The position numbers and the translations under genes were made by a program. DNA of 64,000 bases from Euryodendron excelsum (lineage: Eukaryota; Streptophyta; Magnoliopsida; Ericales; Pentaphylacaceae), in assembly GCA_033060915.1 (NCBI GenBank), contig CM065396.1, positions 10,197,501 to 10,261,500 on the forward strand. Direction: 5' to 3'. How positions within the stretch are numbered: position 1 is the first letter of the stretch; every line of letters starts with the position of its first letter. Below are positions 45,690 to 58,929 of the stretch, one piece after another. Under the pieces are notes generated by a model. It was not told the DNA's origin and ran no database searches. It saw nothing but the letters and a program-made list of their open reading frames with translations.

Positions 45690-45760
45690 ACCACTACCAC
45701 CACCTATAATTGTCACCACTACCACCACCACTACCACCACCACCAATCACCGCCACAATT
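45690..45760. repeat. Imperfect (ACC)n microsatellite
   Basis: CACTACCACCACC-type trinucleotide words are interrupted by short TATAATTGT and CAATCACC breaks. Confidence 0.8.
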
Positions 45761-47298
45761 GTTGTTGCCGCCCACCTTTGTCACTACCCATCAATATTAA
45801 ATCTATATTTTTAATATAAACATAATAAAAAATAAATTACAATATTTTTGGGTTAGCGAACATGTTTTTTATTTTTATTCTATTGTAAAAAAATGAAAAA
45901 TAGAATATAAATAATTAACAATAAAAATTGAAAGCGTTAGCAAACGCCCTCTTAATATTTAAAATAATTGTTTTAATTTTGAGAATTGCTAATTTTTGTC
46001 TTTTTACAATATTTCTCTTTAGTTGCTCCTAAAATGTGCCTTCGGTAAGTGACATGTTGTTGGATATGTAAAACATATAACCATGTATGAGATCTCCAGT
46101 TCGATTGCTGCTCACGCCTCCTTTTGGCTCGTCATTATTTATGCAATAAATGAAGTATACATAGTTAATGTGATTGGTGGCACTGGATGAGTTTAAGGAA
46201 GTAGTCGGCTGAAGGACTGTACACCATGTAATAAAAAAAAAGGATCAGATTAATGTTTATACAAATTGATTTATAAGACCAGCTCATTTAAATTGTTGTG
46301 TTGAACTAGAGATTTTAAAATCATTTCACCACATTTCCTAATCCTTCACCCCTTATTTCCTAAAATCAAAGAACATAAATTATTACTGATACAAATGGCA
46401 ATAAGGGCTAATTAAGTGCCTATCATAACTTAAGAATATCAACGACATCACTTTTCTAGAATTATGGTGTCCTAATTAGTCGCAAAATTTTTAGAAAAAA
46501 ATACTTGAATCTAGCTCAAATCTAGGTATACTAAATTCTTCAAGAAGTTTCTATAACTTTATGAATCATTTAATTTTATGACTAGCTTAAATACTTGATT
46601 CTATTAGTTTCACAACACTATTTGGATGAAACTTGAAAATATTTGCTATATCTTATACACAATTTGTTGTTTGAAATAAGAGATATTCATTAATTTTGCA
46701 ATACATGATGTTTTTTAGATTCCACAATTTGAAATGCATAGCTCATTTCCTACATAAATTTTTTGGAATGACCGTTATGTAAGAGGATTGAAAAAAAATG
46801 TTGCATATATCAAAAAAAACTTACACATAATTCTAGATTCTAAAATTTGAAGTTTTTATTTACTTTCCTTATATACCTATTGAAAGGCCATGACTTAAAA
46901 GAATTTTAAAAATATTGCTTTTAAAACTTTGGTTAATTACAAACACACCTCCTGAACTATGATTTAGTATTACTAAAGCCCCCAACACTATAAAATGAAA
47001 CACATTGACCCCCCAAAACTGTTAGTAATCCGTTAAAAAAATGAACGAAACATTGTTATGTCACTTGTACATGTTCACAAAATTATGTTTTATACTAAAT
47101 TAATTTTTTCTTGTTATAATAATTGTTTAATGACTGAAATGTCTCTTAAAATGGCAACTAAATATAGAGACAATACCAAAGTTGTTTACGTCATCAGACA
47201 ATTATTACAAAAAGAGAAAGTAATTGAGGTATAAATTAAATTTTTGTAAGCATTGATTACACTCCAAAAGTATAATCGCAATCCTCTAATTAGTAGAT

Positions 47299-48596
47299 TG
47301 TTATCTCTAGTTTAAATTTTAAATTAGTGTTTTATCCTTAAATTGTCCTAATGCCTTTTTGGTCTAATTGTAGGGAATGGAGCTTAATTGTGGAAGAAAG
47401 GGCCAAAAGTGCATAGCCGAGCGAGCACCCATTACAACCGAGCGATTACCAAATCGTTCGAGCGATAGGCCAAGTGATTGCTAAATTCCACTGAACGTTC
47501 AAATGTAAAAAAAATACACCGATCACTAGATTCTGCAAGCCATTTTCATTTAGTGATTTAGGAACGCAAAACTTCAGATGGCCCTTTTCATCGAGAGAAT
47601 CTTGAGCGCAAGTCAAGCAATCGGTGGCTCAACTGAGCGCTCGCCTTATGGAACTCTACTTTTGTCCTTTGTATAAAAGGTTGTTTTAGGTGTTTTTGGA
47701 GAGTTCTCAGTTTTGTACTTAATTTTCTTAGATATAGCATATAGTTGAGAGCATTGTAGAGAGAGAATTGTATTTTCCTTTACTTTTCTTACACTTTCCT
47801 TCATTTTCTTAGCAACCAAACACTAGTTTTCTCTTACTTTAATATAAAATCTATAGATTCTCATGTCTTCTCTACATTTCTACAAACTTTCTATGATGAA
47901 TTCAAGTAGTTAAATCTAAATTTGGGTGCAGCCGTGAAGGTTTGCCGAGGATCTTTAAGAATTTTCATGGAGGTATATGAATTTTATTGAATTATTCTAT
48001 GATTTCTACTTCTATTCTTAATTGGGTTTAATTTCATAAGAAAACTTATATTCATAACACAGTTTGGTAATTCCGATGCACAATTCTTCAATTGGTATAG
48101 GGATTGCACAAATCTAAGGTTTGTCTTTAAGATTCTATAAATTGATTTCAAATATAATCCTAATTAAGAGGGAATTCAAGGTTTTCTAATCAAAATCCTC
48201 TGAATCAAGGATCCATGGAGTGACCAATGATGTGAGTTAACAAACCTCCACTAAAATTCTCATGGAACTTGGCAGATTGGAACAATTGCATTCAAATCCC
48301 TTTTTAATTGCTTTAGAATCTAAACTATTTTGCTTAATTGATCAATTAGTTGTTACTTGCCTTTAATTTCATTGCATTGGTAGTCTAGAATAAACCTATC
48401 TCAAAACTCAAAAGATTTTCAGTCTACTTTTGTCATTATTAGATTTGATTTTATCTAATTTGCAATTCAAATTAAGTAAGTCCATTGTGAGCTTTTGCCC
48501 AATTCTATATTTGAATCAATCCCTTGGGAAGAATGATAATTAGAGAATAGCCGGTAAACTACAACTCAAACCCGTATGCCTTCGGGGAATCGAACA
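47299..48596 (+). mobile_element. Athila-like LTR
   Basis: The 3' end is set by GAATCGAACA six bases before the tRNA-Asp-type PBS. The 5' end is less sure: TGTTATCTC at 47299 or TGTTTTATCC at 47328. U3 is crowded with GAGCG/GTTCGAGCG words (47410-47640), with TATAAAAG at 47672. The length, about 1.3 kb, suits a small Athila LTR. No gene inside. Confidence 0.65.
47672..47679 (+). promoter_or_regulatory. TATA box of Athila-like LTR
   Basis: TATAAAAG lies about 920 bases before the PBS, downstream of the GAGCG-rich U3 words. Confidence 0.65.
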
Positions 48597-48602
48597 AAGT
48601 TT

Positions 48603-48620
48603 TGGCGCCGTTGCCGGGGA
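48603..48620 (+). other. Athila-type primer binding site
   Basis: TGGCGCCGTTGCCGGGGA is the classic Athila PBS, complementary to the 3' end of tRNA-Asp. Confidence 0.92.
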
Positions 48621-49022
48621 TTGGAGGCGCAAGGCGAGCTTTGGACGAACTTTAAGTTTGAATAGCTAATAGGTGGAATTGATCACCAACTCGAACGAAA
48701 CATCTATGGCTTACGACCAAGGGTACATCCTTCTTTCCTTTTATGTGAATACCCATGCTAGATTTTTTGTTATTATTTTCTTGGTTTGTTTTGTTTGATT
48801 AGTGTAATTGCATTGCATATTGCTAGGAGCCCAATTGGTGACATAGTTTGGAAGATAGGTTAGTGTGTTATAGTTCTAAATTAGTGGTATTGTCTTTGAA
48901 TGTGGAGATTGGAGGATTTTAATTGAATTGGAAAAAAGCCGTTGTCCAGTATTGTGAATTGTGCTTTGTGTATGTTGTATTGATAAAACATTGATGGTCC
49001 ATTTAGGTGCATTCATACTTGC
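48621..49022 (+). other. Leader of the Athila-like element
   Basis: Untranslated stretch between PBS and the first good gag ATG. It holds a short ORF start (ATGGCTTACGACCAAGGG near 48707) that may be the true gag N terminus or an upstream ORF; the frame is soon lost. Confidence 0.45.
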
Positions 49023-50456
49023 ATGCCATATTTCTTTCGGGACACGCACAAACGTCTTGTGAGAATTGAGAGCACTAGCACTTCTTCACCGATTAGAGAC
49101 ACTACTCCCGGACTTCCTTTGGTTGTTGACCTTGGTTTTATACCAATGGCTAATCTCAATGAAGGAGGGCTACCTAACATCTTTCCCTTAAATCCCAATG
49201 GCATACCAAATATCCCCAATCAAAATTTGAATGTCGGTTCTAATCTTCAACCAAACCCTCCATAATGGATTCCCAATATTGTGGGGGGAGATAATTTTGA
49301 GAGGGGGAGCAACCATGGCAACATGGTGGCTCCTCAATTCTGGACCTTGAGGGATTACATGAATCCTCCTAGGCAAGCCTCGAATTCTTGTATCGTTTTC
49401 TCCCCTCATTACAATACATTGAATATTCATTCGGGGATGATACATATGCTACCACAACTTAATGAAATGGAGTCTGAGTGATCGTATACATTCATAAAAG
49501 AATTTGAAGATGCTTTCTCCCTAGTCATGGACAACTCTTGTCCAAGGAAAATTTTCCTCCTAAAACTCTTCCATTTTTATCTGGAAGATACAGCCAATAT
49601 GTGGTTTAACTCGTTAAAACCGTTATCTATTAATTCTTGGCAACCTCTTTAGTGGGAGTTTTTAAAGAAATTGTTTTTAGAAAATAGAATGGAGGCATTT
49701 AGATGCCAAATTTTGCAATCCCCCCCCCCCCCCCCCCCCCCCCCATGTAGAGAGAATCATTTTTTCAATATTGGGAACACTTCAAAAACCTTCTAATTTC
49801 TTGCCCACACCATGATTTCAATGAATGGCATATCATTAACATTTTCTACACATCCCTCACACCCTAAATAAAACAATTTGTAGAGACAATGTGAGCAAGA
49901 ACTTTCATGGATAAGCAACCTCATGAAGCTTATGCCCAGTTTGACTACCATGCAAACTTAGCTCGAGATTGGGCTACCACCAGGACCCAAAATCCTAAGG
50001 GTCGACCTAATTAACAAGGGGTAAAGTATTAATCGAAAGAAGTAAATGATGTTAATGCTAGGCTTACAACTTTGGCAGGGAAATTATAAGCTCTAGAAGT
50101 GAATAGAGTAAACGCAGTTGAGATTGAGGAAATTAAAGAGGTAAGTTGTGTTTTGTGTGAGACCAAAACCATGACACTTTGTCTTATCCCATCATCCTGG
50201 GGGTTAAAGAGGCTTTGTATGGCCAAGTTAATGCCATAGGTCAATACAAACGAGGAGGGGGTAACCTCTATTCCAACACCTATAACCACAGGTGGAAGGA
50301 TCACCCAAATTTCTCGTGGAGGGGTGAGGGATCTTCAAACCCCCAACCATATCAAGAAGGATTTCAAAATCCTTAATATTATCAAGCACGTCCTTCACCT
50401 TTCCAAACACAACAATACCAAGTTCTATTGATGGCACCATTTCCATCTCAACTAAG
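49023..50456 (+). pseudogene. gag: Athila-like gag pseudogene interrupted by an LTR
   Basis: The N-terminal segment (49023-49265) contains LPLVVDLGFIPMANLNEGG. The core follows with IKEFEDAFSLVMDNSC, LKLFHFYLEDTANMWFNSL, a FFQYWEHFKNLLISCPHH stretch and EAYAQFDYHANLARDW. A damaged knuckle (CVLCETKTM near 50150) is followed after a frameshift by YPIILGVKEALYGQVNAIGQ and an Asn/Pro/Gln-rich tail (50179-50376). Stops and a 25-C run (49720-49744) break it. It is cut at 50456 by the terminus of a minus-strand Tat-type LTR, so protease and pol are not in the window. It differs from the Athila fragment at 3818 and represents a second family. Confidence 0.8.
49720..49744 (+). repeat. Run of 25 C inside gag
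   Basis: Twenty-five consecutive C interrupt the Athila-like gag between ILQS and a TAG codon; read in frame they would code poly-Pro. The flanking gag homology continues right after the run. A homopolymer of this length is rare and may be expanded or misassembled. Confidence 0.9.
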
Positions 50457-50869
50457 TGTCACGCTTCGATTTTTCGCATTCGGAAAAATACAAGTAAGAA
50501 AAAAAACGGTACTCTCTCGTTAGAACTCATCCTCTTAGAAGGATGAGTGCGACTATGTTTAAATTAGAAATTGACTTGGATAAGGGCTTTTGAAAAATAT
50601 TTGGAGTCGCCACCTAGCTTTGTTAAGGTGAGTTAGGGCACCTAAAACTAAGTGCAATATGAACATTAAACTTAGGATTTTTGAAAAAGTTTTAGAAAAC
50701 TTCCTCAAAAGATAGTTTTTTAGAAAAACAAGTTGCTTGGAAACTTTTGAAAAATGTTAAAGATCCTTTTGAAAATAACTCCGTTTTTGGTCTTGAAAAC
50801 AGTGATTCAAGAATTGGAGATTGGTTACGTATAGGGAAGATGCACTAGGCTATCACCCTATCCCACCCT
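50457..50869 (-). mobile_element. Tat/Ogre-like LTR tail cut by a copia element
   Basis: The plus strand begins TGTCACGCTTC, a variant of the TGTCGCGCCC terminus, and follows the conserved tail (CTCGTTAGAACTCATCC, AGTCGCCACCTAGC) until the CCCTATCCCACCCTT block. There the copia LTR starts. The sequence is more diverged than the other tails, so this is an older copy. Confidence 0.8.
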
Positions 50870-52167
50870 TGTTAGGGATTTATACTAAAAGACATGCTTT
50901 GTGTAATGACTTTAGTACTTATTAATAATTAGTTTAATTCATTTTAATGAGAATTTGTGTGAGAAATGTTTTGCATTGCATTATTTATTTAATGATTATG
51001 TATCTGTGTGTCTTATTCTATATAGTAGATGGTTTGGTGTATAGAGTACAACTTACACACGGAAGATCAAATCATTGGTTCTTATGGAATATAACCTTAT
51101 ATTCACAGTCTTAGATAGAACTGGACACATCATCAGTAAAACTGTAGCACAAGATTTTAATAGGTTTGTCTTGACTATAGGGGACGGTATAGTTCCAACT
51201 CCTTGCACTAGTACACTTTGTGTGTATCAAATAGGACCGTGTTGAGATAATTGTTTTTATACTAAATATAAAATAATTAATATCTCATGATTATTATGAG
51301 TGTTTATACTTTTAATCCTAATATAATAAATAGACACGTGCATGTAGTGTTTATTGTTTTGATTCACAGAAGAGTGAGATTCTTTGTGGGTCAATAAACT
51401 CGGTGAGTTAGACAATAACAATATGTGTATGGTGAATATTAATTATTGATGGAATCCACATCCCGGTATAGGGATTGATGATATGTCATTGAGGAAGTTT
51501 ATAAGTTTTGATTATGTCAAACACTGCAGGTGGATTATGAATTCGACATATCAAATAAGTTAAGTGGATGGTCTCAAGAACTTAAATAAGTCTATTAAAT
51601 TTAATTGTCAGTAATTTAATTTAATAGACATGTATATGTAATCTTAACGTGAGGAGATAAATAAGTATTTAATAATATGGAGCTCGAAATATAATTCCTA
51701 GTATGACAGGGAGTGCAATTATAATTCATTAGTGGTATATATTATAATTTATGTAAATAAAGATTAATTCTGGTTAGATTATGAATTCTTATTTGCGTAG
51801 GAAGCTCTATTTATACCAATCCTATGGTCCCTGCTGTAGTTTCTATATATACGCACTCTAAGAGTAGCTAGGGTTACACTTACTCATAATTGAGAGATAT
51901 ACGTTTTTGTGAGGAAGAGAAATCCTAGCAACTGCGAGCCCACTCTTTCTGGAGTAAAGCATATACGAGGGATACAACAGAAGTTCGAAGGTTGAGTTTA
52001 AGCAGTTGATTTGTACTTATTGCAATTAATTGTTATTTGTGATCAAACTAGAGAGATCACGAATGTATGATTCTAATCACATAGATTAGACTATGCTAAT
52101 CAGATCAGAAATTTTGGTATTATGCGTATGCACTATAATCAGGTCGTGAGAAATTCTGTAGTCCCCA
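50870..52167 (+). mobile_element. Ty1/copia LTR
   Basis: It starts TGTTAGGGATTTATAC, exactly where the Tat-type LTR tail is broken, and ends CCCCA five bases before a TGGTATCAGAGC primer site. The length is about 1.3 kb. TATATATACGC near 51848 could be its TATA box. The end repeats are imperfect, so the 3' boundary may be off by a few bases. The partner LTR is not in the window. Confidence 0.65.
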
Positions 52168-52172
52168 GTAAT

Positions 52173-52184
52173 TGGTATCAGAGC
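52173..52184 (+). other. Primer binding site of copia element
   Basis: TGGTATCAGAGC is complementary to initiator tRNA-Met, the standard primer of plant Ty1/copia elements. Confidence 0.9.
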
Positions 52185-53689
52185 CTTGGTTGATACTGTA
52201 TATGCATAATACCTGCCATGTTCTCCGAAAATCAGTTCCATGCATGCTTATGGTAGAACGTGGATTTGTGCTAACCTCTGGTTTGTATTGTTTTGCCTGG
52301 TTATTATGATCACATGAATGTATGTTGTGTGATTATATTTTTTACATGATTCTTAAATTGTGAACTCCAATTTAAGGAGGCATAGAATCAGATGTAATAA
52401 TTATTTTTCAAAGAATGGGAACTCCACTATTTTAGAGATTTTAATTTCTTCTATTCTAGAACTTCACTATTTTTAGAGATTTTGATTCCTTGTATTCTGT
52501 AACTCCACTGTTATGGAGAATACGATCTGTTATAATCGAAGAAGATGGACGAACATTAGCGGCACAAAACTAAAAAAACCCTAAAGACGTGAGAAACAAT
52601 CCTAAGAACGTGATGCGGTATTTCGTTTAGGTTTCGAGGGTAGCGTGGCGCTGCCCTCGGGCCCTTGCGACCTGACCAGGCAGGTCTATCCCCGTCATCA
52701 GGGGTGCTGCCCTCAAAACCCCATGAGTCAGCGAAGTGGAAAATAAGGATTCCTGGTAATATCATGGTGTGGTTAGACTCTTCATCACTTTGGAGTGATT
52801 TCTTGACCGTAATAGCCATGATCTTAATTATATCTTGCTTATCTTGTTTGTCCATGATTATTATCTTTTATGTTCTGGTTATTATGTTATTAGCATGGGA
52901 GAACATGTACAATAGATACATAACCTTTAAGTTGTGTTTTAATTATATAAATTTAAATTTTCAATTTTGGTTTATATGTGTTGAACTAGAGAGTAAAATT
53001 AATTCACGTGTTTTAATTTAAATATTTTTTTCTAAATTAAGGGAATTTAAAAACATGTATGAGTCACCAATATTGAAATATTATATTTATTGAATAATTA
53101 AACACATGACATCCCTTATGTATTAAATATCTAAGTGTGTGAGGGAATTTATTACGTATAAATCCCATGGTCTCCATCACTAGTTTATAAGTGAAGTAAT
53201 TTATTCTATGTGTTATTTTTAGTACCAACTTCCCCATCGGATGGAATAAGTTATAGACTCACTGAGTATAAACACTAGTAGTTATTAGTATTAGGTTAAC
53301 TCTCCATCTAAGTAACTAATTATTAAACAATAGGTCTAGAATTTAGTGATGGTATATACTTAGCTATAAATAATAGTATCCTCATCATTTGAGTCACTGC
53401 TATTATTTATAGGACCAAAGCTAAGTCAGCTATTTAATTTTACTTAGCATAGTCACTTGCCTAGATAATAAAGTTAATAGGTATTGACTTGTCTATATAA
53501 ATGTTGAGTAGTAGAGGACCTCCCATCGAGGCATGCTATTTACAATACTCTGGGTTGCTGACAAATTCTTTTAAAATATTGGTAGAGGGAACCATATTTT
53601 AATGATTGAATAATAAGTTGATTAATGCTTATCATATTTTGTTATAATATATGATTCTCAAGCATAAAATAGCTTTCAATCCACTTGTT
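52185..53689 (+). other. Leader of the copia element
   Basis: A long AT-rich untranslated region lies before gag. Overlapping ORFs at 52556-52855 (minus) and 52665-53021 (plus) cover a local G+C-rich patch (52630-52740) and show no domain. The PBS lies 1.5 kb before gag, which is unusually long for copia and suggests an inserted or non-standard leader. Confidence 0.5.
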
Positions 53690-54399
53690 GTTATTCTCAA
53701 ATAAAATAAACTGATTGGACTAAATTATATTGACTGGAAAAGAAATTTGAATATTGTGCTAACTGCTGCAGAATACAAGTTTGTGCTCACTGAGGTTTGC
53801 CCACCGGAACTTAGTGAGGGGGCAACCGATAAGGAATCCTGAGCTTACTAGAAATGGGTAAAGGCTGATGAGATGTCGCGGTGTTACATTTTGGCATTTA
53901 TGTTGAATGTTCTGCAACATTAGCATCAGGCTATGCCCACTGCCTATGACATGATGAAGAGTCTCAAAGACATGTTTGGGGATCAGAATTGTGTTGCTAG
54001 GCTAGTTGTCATGAGAGACCTAATGAACACGACTATGGTTGAGAGGACCTTTGTAAGGAATTATATTTTGAAGATGATGAGTCTTCTAAATGAATTAGAG
54101 ATCCTTAGAGCTAAAATCGATAGAGAAACTCAAGTTGATATCAGTCTACAATCGTTGCCTAATTTCTTTAAGCAGTTCTGCCTGAACTACAACATGAACA
54201 AGTTATCTTATTCAATGGTAGAGCTTCTTAAAGAGATTTAAGTAGCCAAGGGCCCTATCAAGAAGCCAATTATTGCCCTTGTTACTGAGAAATGTTCTAG
54301 TTCTAAATCGAAAGACAAGAAGAAGTAGAAAAAGGTTTAGAAATAGAAAGGAGTTCCTCAGGCATTGCATGGGACTCAAGGACGAGTAAAAAAGCCTAA
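53690..54399 (+). pseudogene. gag: Ty1/copia gag pseudogene, cut by an LTR
   Basis: A copia-type gag (UBN2-like) in one frame from about 53705: NKLIGLNYIDWKRNLNIVL, EYKFVLTEVCPPEL, MPTAYDMMKSLKDMFGDQN, then NELEILRAKIDRETQVDISL and NFFKQFCLNYNMNKLSYS. A Lys-rich segment follows (KSKDKKK). The start Met is lost. About seven stops interrupt it, most of them TAG (e.g. in HxHQ near 53922 and three in the Lys-rich part). The zinc knuckle and all of pol are missing because a Tat-type LTR begins at 54400. Confidence 0.85.
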
Positions 54400-57300
54400 T
54401 GTCGCAACCAGATTTTTCGCACTCGAGGAATACACACATAAGCAGGAAAAATACTATACTCTCTCATTAGACCTCACCCTCCTAGAAGAACGAGTGCAAC
54501 TAGGTTTGAATTGAAAATTGATTTGAATAAAGGGCTTTTGGAAAACATTTGGAGTCGCCATCTAACTTGATTAAGGTGAGTTAGGTCACCTAAAAACTAA
54601 TAACAATCCGAAGATTACACTTAGGGTTTTTGAGAACGATTTTGAAAATACTACCTCAAGAGAGGGTATTTAGGAAAACAGGTTATTTAGCAACTTTTGA
54701 AAAACAGTTAAGCCCTTTTTAGAAAAATAACTTCATTTTGGTTTTTGAAAACAGTGATTCTAGATTCGAAGGTTAGTTACGTGTAGGAAAGACGCACTAA
54801 GCCATCACCTTACCCCGCCCTTGCAGTACCTATATGTCTATTTACCTTAAATCCACCTATGAGAGTCTTCAACTAACAAATGTTCAATCCTATTTACTTT
54901 ATAAAATAATGTTTTAAAAGACATGATGCATGATATGTAAGTGCAAGAAAAGAGAGTTGGAAATTAGATTTGGAAATAGATTTGAAAAGAAATTAATTTG
55001 ATTTAAAAATAACTTTAAAAAGATAGATTTGAAATTGAAAAGTTTTAGAAATTGAAAATAGAGATTTAGAAATAGATTTTTGGAATTGGAAACTTGCAAA
55101 TAAAGTATGGAATTAGAAACTTGAAAAAGGTTGTGGAATTAAAGATTTGAAAGAAGTTGTGACCGCACCCATGAGGGTTGCCTGCGTATCCTTTGGGAGA
55201 AATCAGGTCATTCGTAGTTCGGACAAGAATCCAATAGAAAATAGAAGGTTCAATTGGAAAAAAAAAATTGAATTGAAATTTGGATTTAAGTTGAATTTAG
55301 AATAGAAGATTGGAATTTGAAATGGAAGAATAGAGACCCTAGACCTAGGAAGATAGGATTTAGAAAGGACTTGAGATTAAGAAAGACTTGACTCGAATGT
55401 TGGACTTTGGAAGAATAGGAAAGATTGGATTTAGGAAGGGTTCGAATTAAGAAAGGTTCGAATTAGAAAAGTGTCATTTTAAGAAAGACTTTGAATTATT
55501 AAAGTTTAAGATAGGAAAGGTTTTGAAATTGGAAAGTTTTGAATTAGGAAAGGTTTAAAGTAAGAAAGATTTAGAATTTAGAAAGTTTAGGATTTAGAAA
55601 GTTTTAACCTAGGAAAGTTTTGGATTTGGGAATGTTTGAGATTTAAGAAAGTTTTGGATTTGGAAAGTTTTAACTTAAGGAAGGTTTCGTTTCTAGGAAA
55701 TTTTGAATTTGGAAAGATTTGAAGTTTAGGAAGGTTCAGAATTTTAGAAGGATTCAAAGTTTTGAGTTTTAGAAATTCTTGAGATTTAGGAAAGGTTTGA
55801 GTTTAAGAAGGATTTGAAAACTTAGATTTGGAAAGTTAAAATTTGGAAAGGTACGGAATTAGAAAATATTTGGAAGCTTAAAGTTTAAGAAAAAGATTTA
55901 AAAGTTTAGGTTTAGGAAACTTATAGTTTAGGAAGATACTAGATTAGGAAAGGTTTATACTAGAAAGGATTAAAATTTCTATTTCTTAAAACAAAGGATT
56001 GGATTTTATTTCTAAAAAGAGATGGTTTGATTTTGTTTCCAAAAACGGAGGATAGGATCTAGTTTCCTAAATGGGAGATTGGATTTGGTTTCCTAAAGGG
56101 AAGATTGGATTTGACATGGATTTGGAAGGATGATATTTTAGAAACCCTAGATTTGGAAAACTATAGTTTTGACATAGAAAATAGGTTTTGGAAATCTAGG
56201 TTTTAAGGTAAGATTGAAAATCATGTTTTTTGTAAGAAAACTAGGGTTTTCTAATTGTGGGTTCTAGGGTTTGACTTGGGCTCTAAGAAAATAGATTTTT
56301 GGAAAAGGAGATTTTTGGAAAAAGATCCTAGAAATGAGTTTTTAGAAAATGAATTTGAAAAGAGAGAGTTTTCTAAGAATGAAACCTAGGGAGTGTTTTT
56401 AGGAAATGAATTTTGAAGAGAGCTTTTTGGAAGGGAATTTAAAGAGAAGTTTGGAAAAATAGATTTTTAGAGAGAGTTTTTGGAAAACAATTTTTGGAAA
56501 GGAGATTGGAGAGAGTTGATGGAAAAAAGGTTTTTAGAAAGAAAGATTTTTGAAAAGAAAGTTTTTAGAAATTAGATAAAATATATCACTTTCCTAAAAC
56601 GACTCTAAACATAAGAAGGTTAGAACCACTTTAAGATTATGGTTTTGAAAACAACAATGTTTTGAAAATATGGTCCATATTGGTCACTTTAAATGTAACA
56701 CTTTCCTAAAGCAACCCTAACCATGAAAATGCTAGAATCACCCTAGGATTGTGATTTTGAAAACAAGTTTTGAAAAAGAAGGTTTTGATGCAAGTTCGAA
56801 AACGATGTTGATGTAAGTTTCGAAAATGAATTTGAAAACGAATTTTGGAAAAATGCAAGATCATGATATGCGCAATGCAAGTTGAGGTCGTGAATATACA
56901 AGGTTAAAGGCTTTACCACATAATCAAGGGGGCCGAACTCACGTGGTCTCCGGTTAGACTAAAACAAAGTTCTCGACACGATGACTCTCCAATAGCCTAA
57001 TCCTACACATGGACCGAGAATTCCCTTGTTTCAAGCATGCAAGATAGGGGGGAAGAAGATAGGGGATAAAAATAGAAGAAAGCCCAACTGGGTTAGGAGA
57101 GAGAAGAGAGGGGGAAGATGCGTAAACGTAAATAAGAAGACTACCTTGTGTCTTCTTTATTTTGCTTAGCTTTGCGCGCTTTGCTTTGCTTGCTTCGCTT
57201 CGGTCTTCATTTCAGTCTTCAAGAGTTTGTCTTCGATCTTCAAAGCTTCATAGTTACAGCAATCGAAACCTTCAATGGAAGGTTTGAGGCTAGTGCATGA

Positions 57301-58727
57301 GTATATGAGAGTGTACGAGTGTATAGGAGGCTAGGGTTTGTGTATGGAGGCTAGGGTTTCAAAAACCTGAAGGAGACTAGGGTTTTGGGAGGCTACGAGC
57401 TCTATATATTGATGAGTAGGGTTTTTAGACTGAGTTTATGGACCCCTTTCATGCTGGAGGAGGCTTTGTATTTATAGAGAGAAGAATGACTTGGCCCCTG
57501 TTGCAGTGGCTCTAGGCCAAAAAACCTTCTGGCACCACTAGGAGTGGCGCCAGCCAGTTAGGAAAGTTTTAAGGTCAGCAAGCAATATATCTTGAGAAGA
57601 TTTAAGCACCTGTACTAGTGACTACTATGCAATTTTTAGCCTGGCTTCACTAGGAGTGACTTCGGAAGGTCCGGGAAGGATTTAAGGGACTGAGAATGGT
57701 CTTGAAGGCCAGAAAGGGCAGGAACCCTTAGAATAGGGTCCCGAAGGTAATGGACTTGAAAAAGGATGGCAAGATTTGTTGGAGAGTTTGACCGGACCAT
57801 TAGGGGCAAAACGGTCAATCGGGTAGGAAAGCTACCGAGACGGACTCAGAATGTCCCGAAAGAAGACTCAAGATGTGGGAACATTATTTAGAATGTTCCC
57901 AAAGGTTACCGGTTGGATATCTAGAGCCGGTGTGACTAGAAAAAGGCGACCGACCCACCAGGGGCAAAACCGTCATTTCGCACCAGGTTTGCCGGAATTG
58001 ACTCAGAATGATTTGGAAAGATAAATGAAGGTCAGGAATAGTATAAGAAGCATTCTCGAGAGATTATCGGTTTGATACTCAGAGCTAGTATGGTCCTCGG
58101 GGCGTTTAGATGCCTAGGGGCAAAATGGTCATCTTGACTGGAAGGTCTCGGACTTGGCCCGAAACTCACTAAAAAACACCTAATCAGGCCGGATTGCTTT
58201 TAAGACAATCTTGGAATTTTGGACTTACTGTTCTAAGGATTTAGGTATGTTTTCGAGAAATGTGCCAGAAAATGGCCCTAGAGGCAGTTTGGTCATTTTT
58301 CACCGAAGTGGACTAGCAGGCACTGGTGTTGACCTAGGTTTTGAGAGTTTTCGCCACTCTGACAGCGGTCTCGTGATACAGGGGTTTGTTGGCAATTCCC
58401 TATATCGACCTGTTTGCGAGTATTTCCGCTACTCTGATGGTTGCAATGTTTGTGAGTACTTTCGCTACTCTAACGGTTCGCGATCATTCCTAAGATTGCT
58501 TGATCTCGGGAAGCTGCTAAAAGGACTTAGCGTGATAAGTCAACTTTCTCGAAAGGCATGCCGAAACGAACATTTCTGCATTAGCTGCTAGCAGGCACCA
58601 AAGGTGGACCATTCTACCATTTCGGGGACTTAGGGTCTCGTCCCATTCACGGGTATGAAGGGACTTACCGTTCCGATGAAACTTTCTTTGAAAAATGTGC
58701 CGGACAGGATAGACTTACCGTCTCATA
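54400..58727 (-). mobile_element. Tat/Ogre-like LTR, U3 start missing
   Basis: The plus strand opens TGTCGCAACCAGATTTTTCGC, the LTR end, directly against copia gag with no PBS. It follows the B-family LTR colinearly: tail, GACCGCACCCATGAGGG block (55160), degenerate repeats (55300-56100), leader, TATA (57476-57469), GGCGCC words, two 157-bp repeats (57913, 58071) and the GTAGCGGAAATACTC block. It is then cut at 58727 by the plus-strand LTR start. No genes; ORFs such as 58211-58591 are U3 shadows. Confidence 0.88.
57469..57476 (-). promoter_or_regulatory. TATA box of the LTR at 54400
   Basis: TATAAATA on the minus strand, with AGTGGCNCC and CACTAGGAGTGGCGCC words upstream of it (57490-57560), as in the other B-family LTRs. 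Confidence 0.7.
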
Positions 58728-58929
58728 TGTAAGCACCCCATTTTTGACCGCTCGGCGGTCTTCACTCCGTCCAGACTTGTGTTCAAGTCATTGTGGGCAT
58801 ATTTCAATCCAAATTAACTTTCTAAGTCTAATCCCGTCAATTCATCGTTTTGCAGGCCCCACCAAGCCCAAATAGAGGCAAAATGGCCGAAATGCCCTTA
58901 AGGGGCATTATCCTTTCCATATTTCACCA

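Larger units (their letters stand above)
43385..47298. other. AT-rich intergenic stretch without a recognisable gene
   Basis: No ORF here has a domain I recognise. The content is AT-rich DNA with microsatellites (43729, 44418, 45690), homopolymer runs, and a CTACTCCCTCCATCC at 44741 that resembles one end of a Stowaway-type MITE without its partner. Part of it (46925-47050) looks like dispersed plant repeat DNA. It is the only multi-kilobase part of the window not assigned to an LTR element. Confidence 0.5.

Noticed and set aside
52556..53021. Overlapping ORFs on both strands in the copia leader (99 and 118 codons)
   Set aside because: They lie between PBS and gag, show no recognisable domain, and overlap each other in a local G+C-rich patch.
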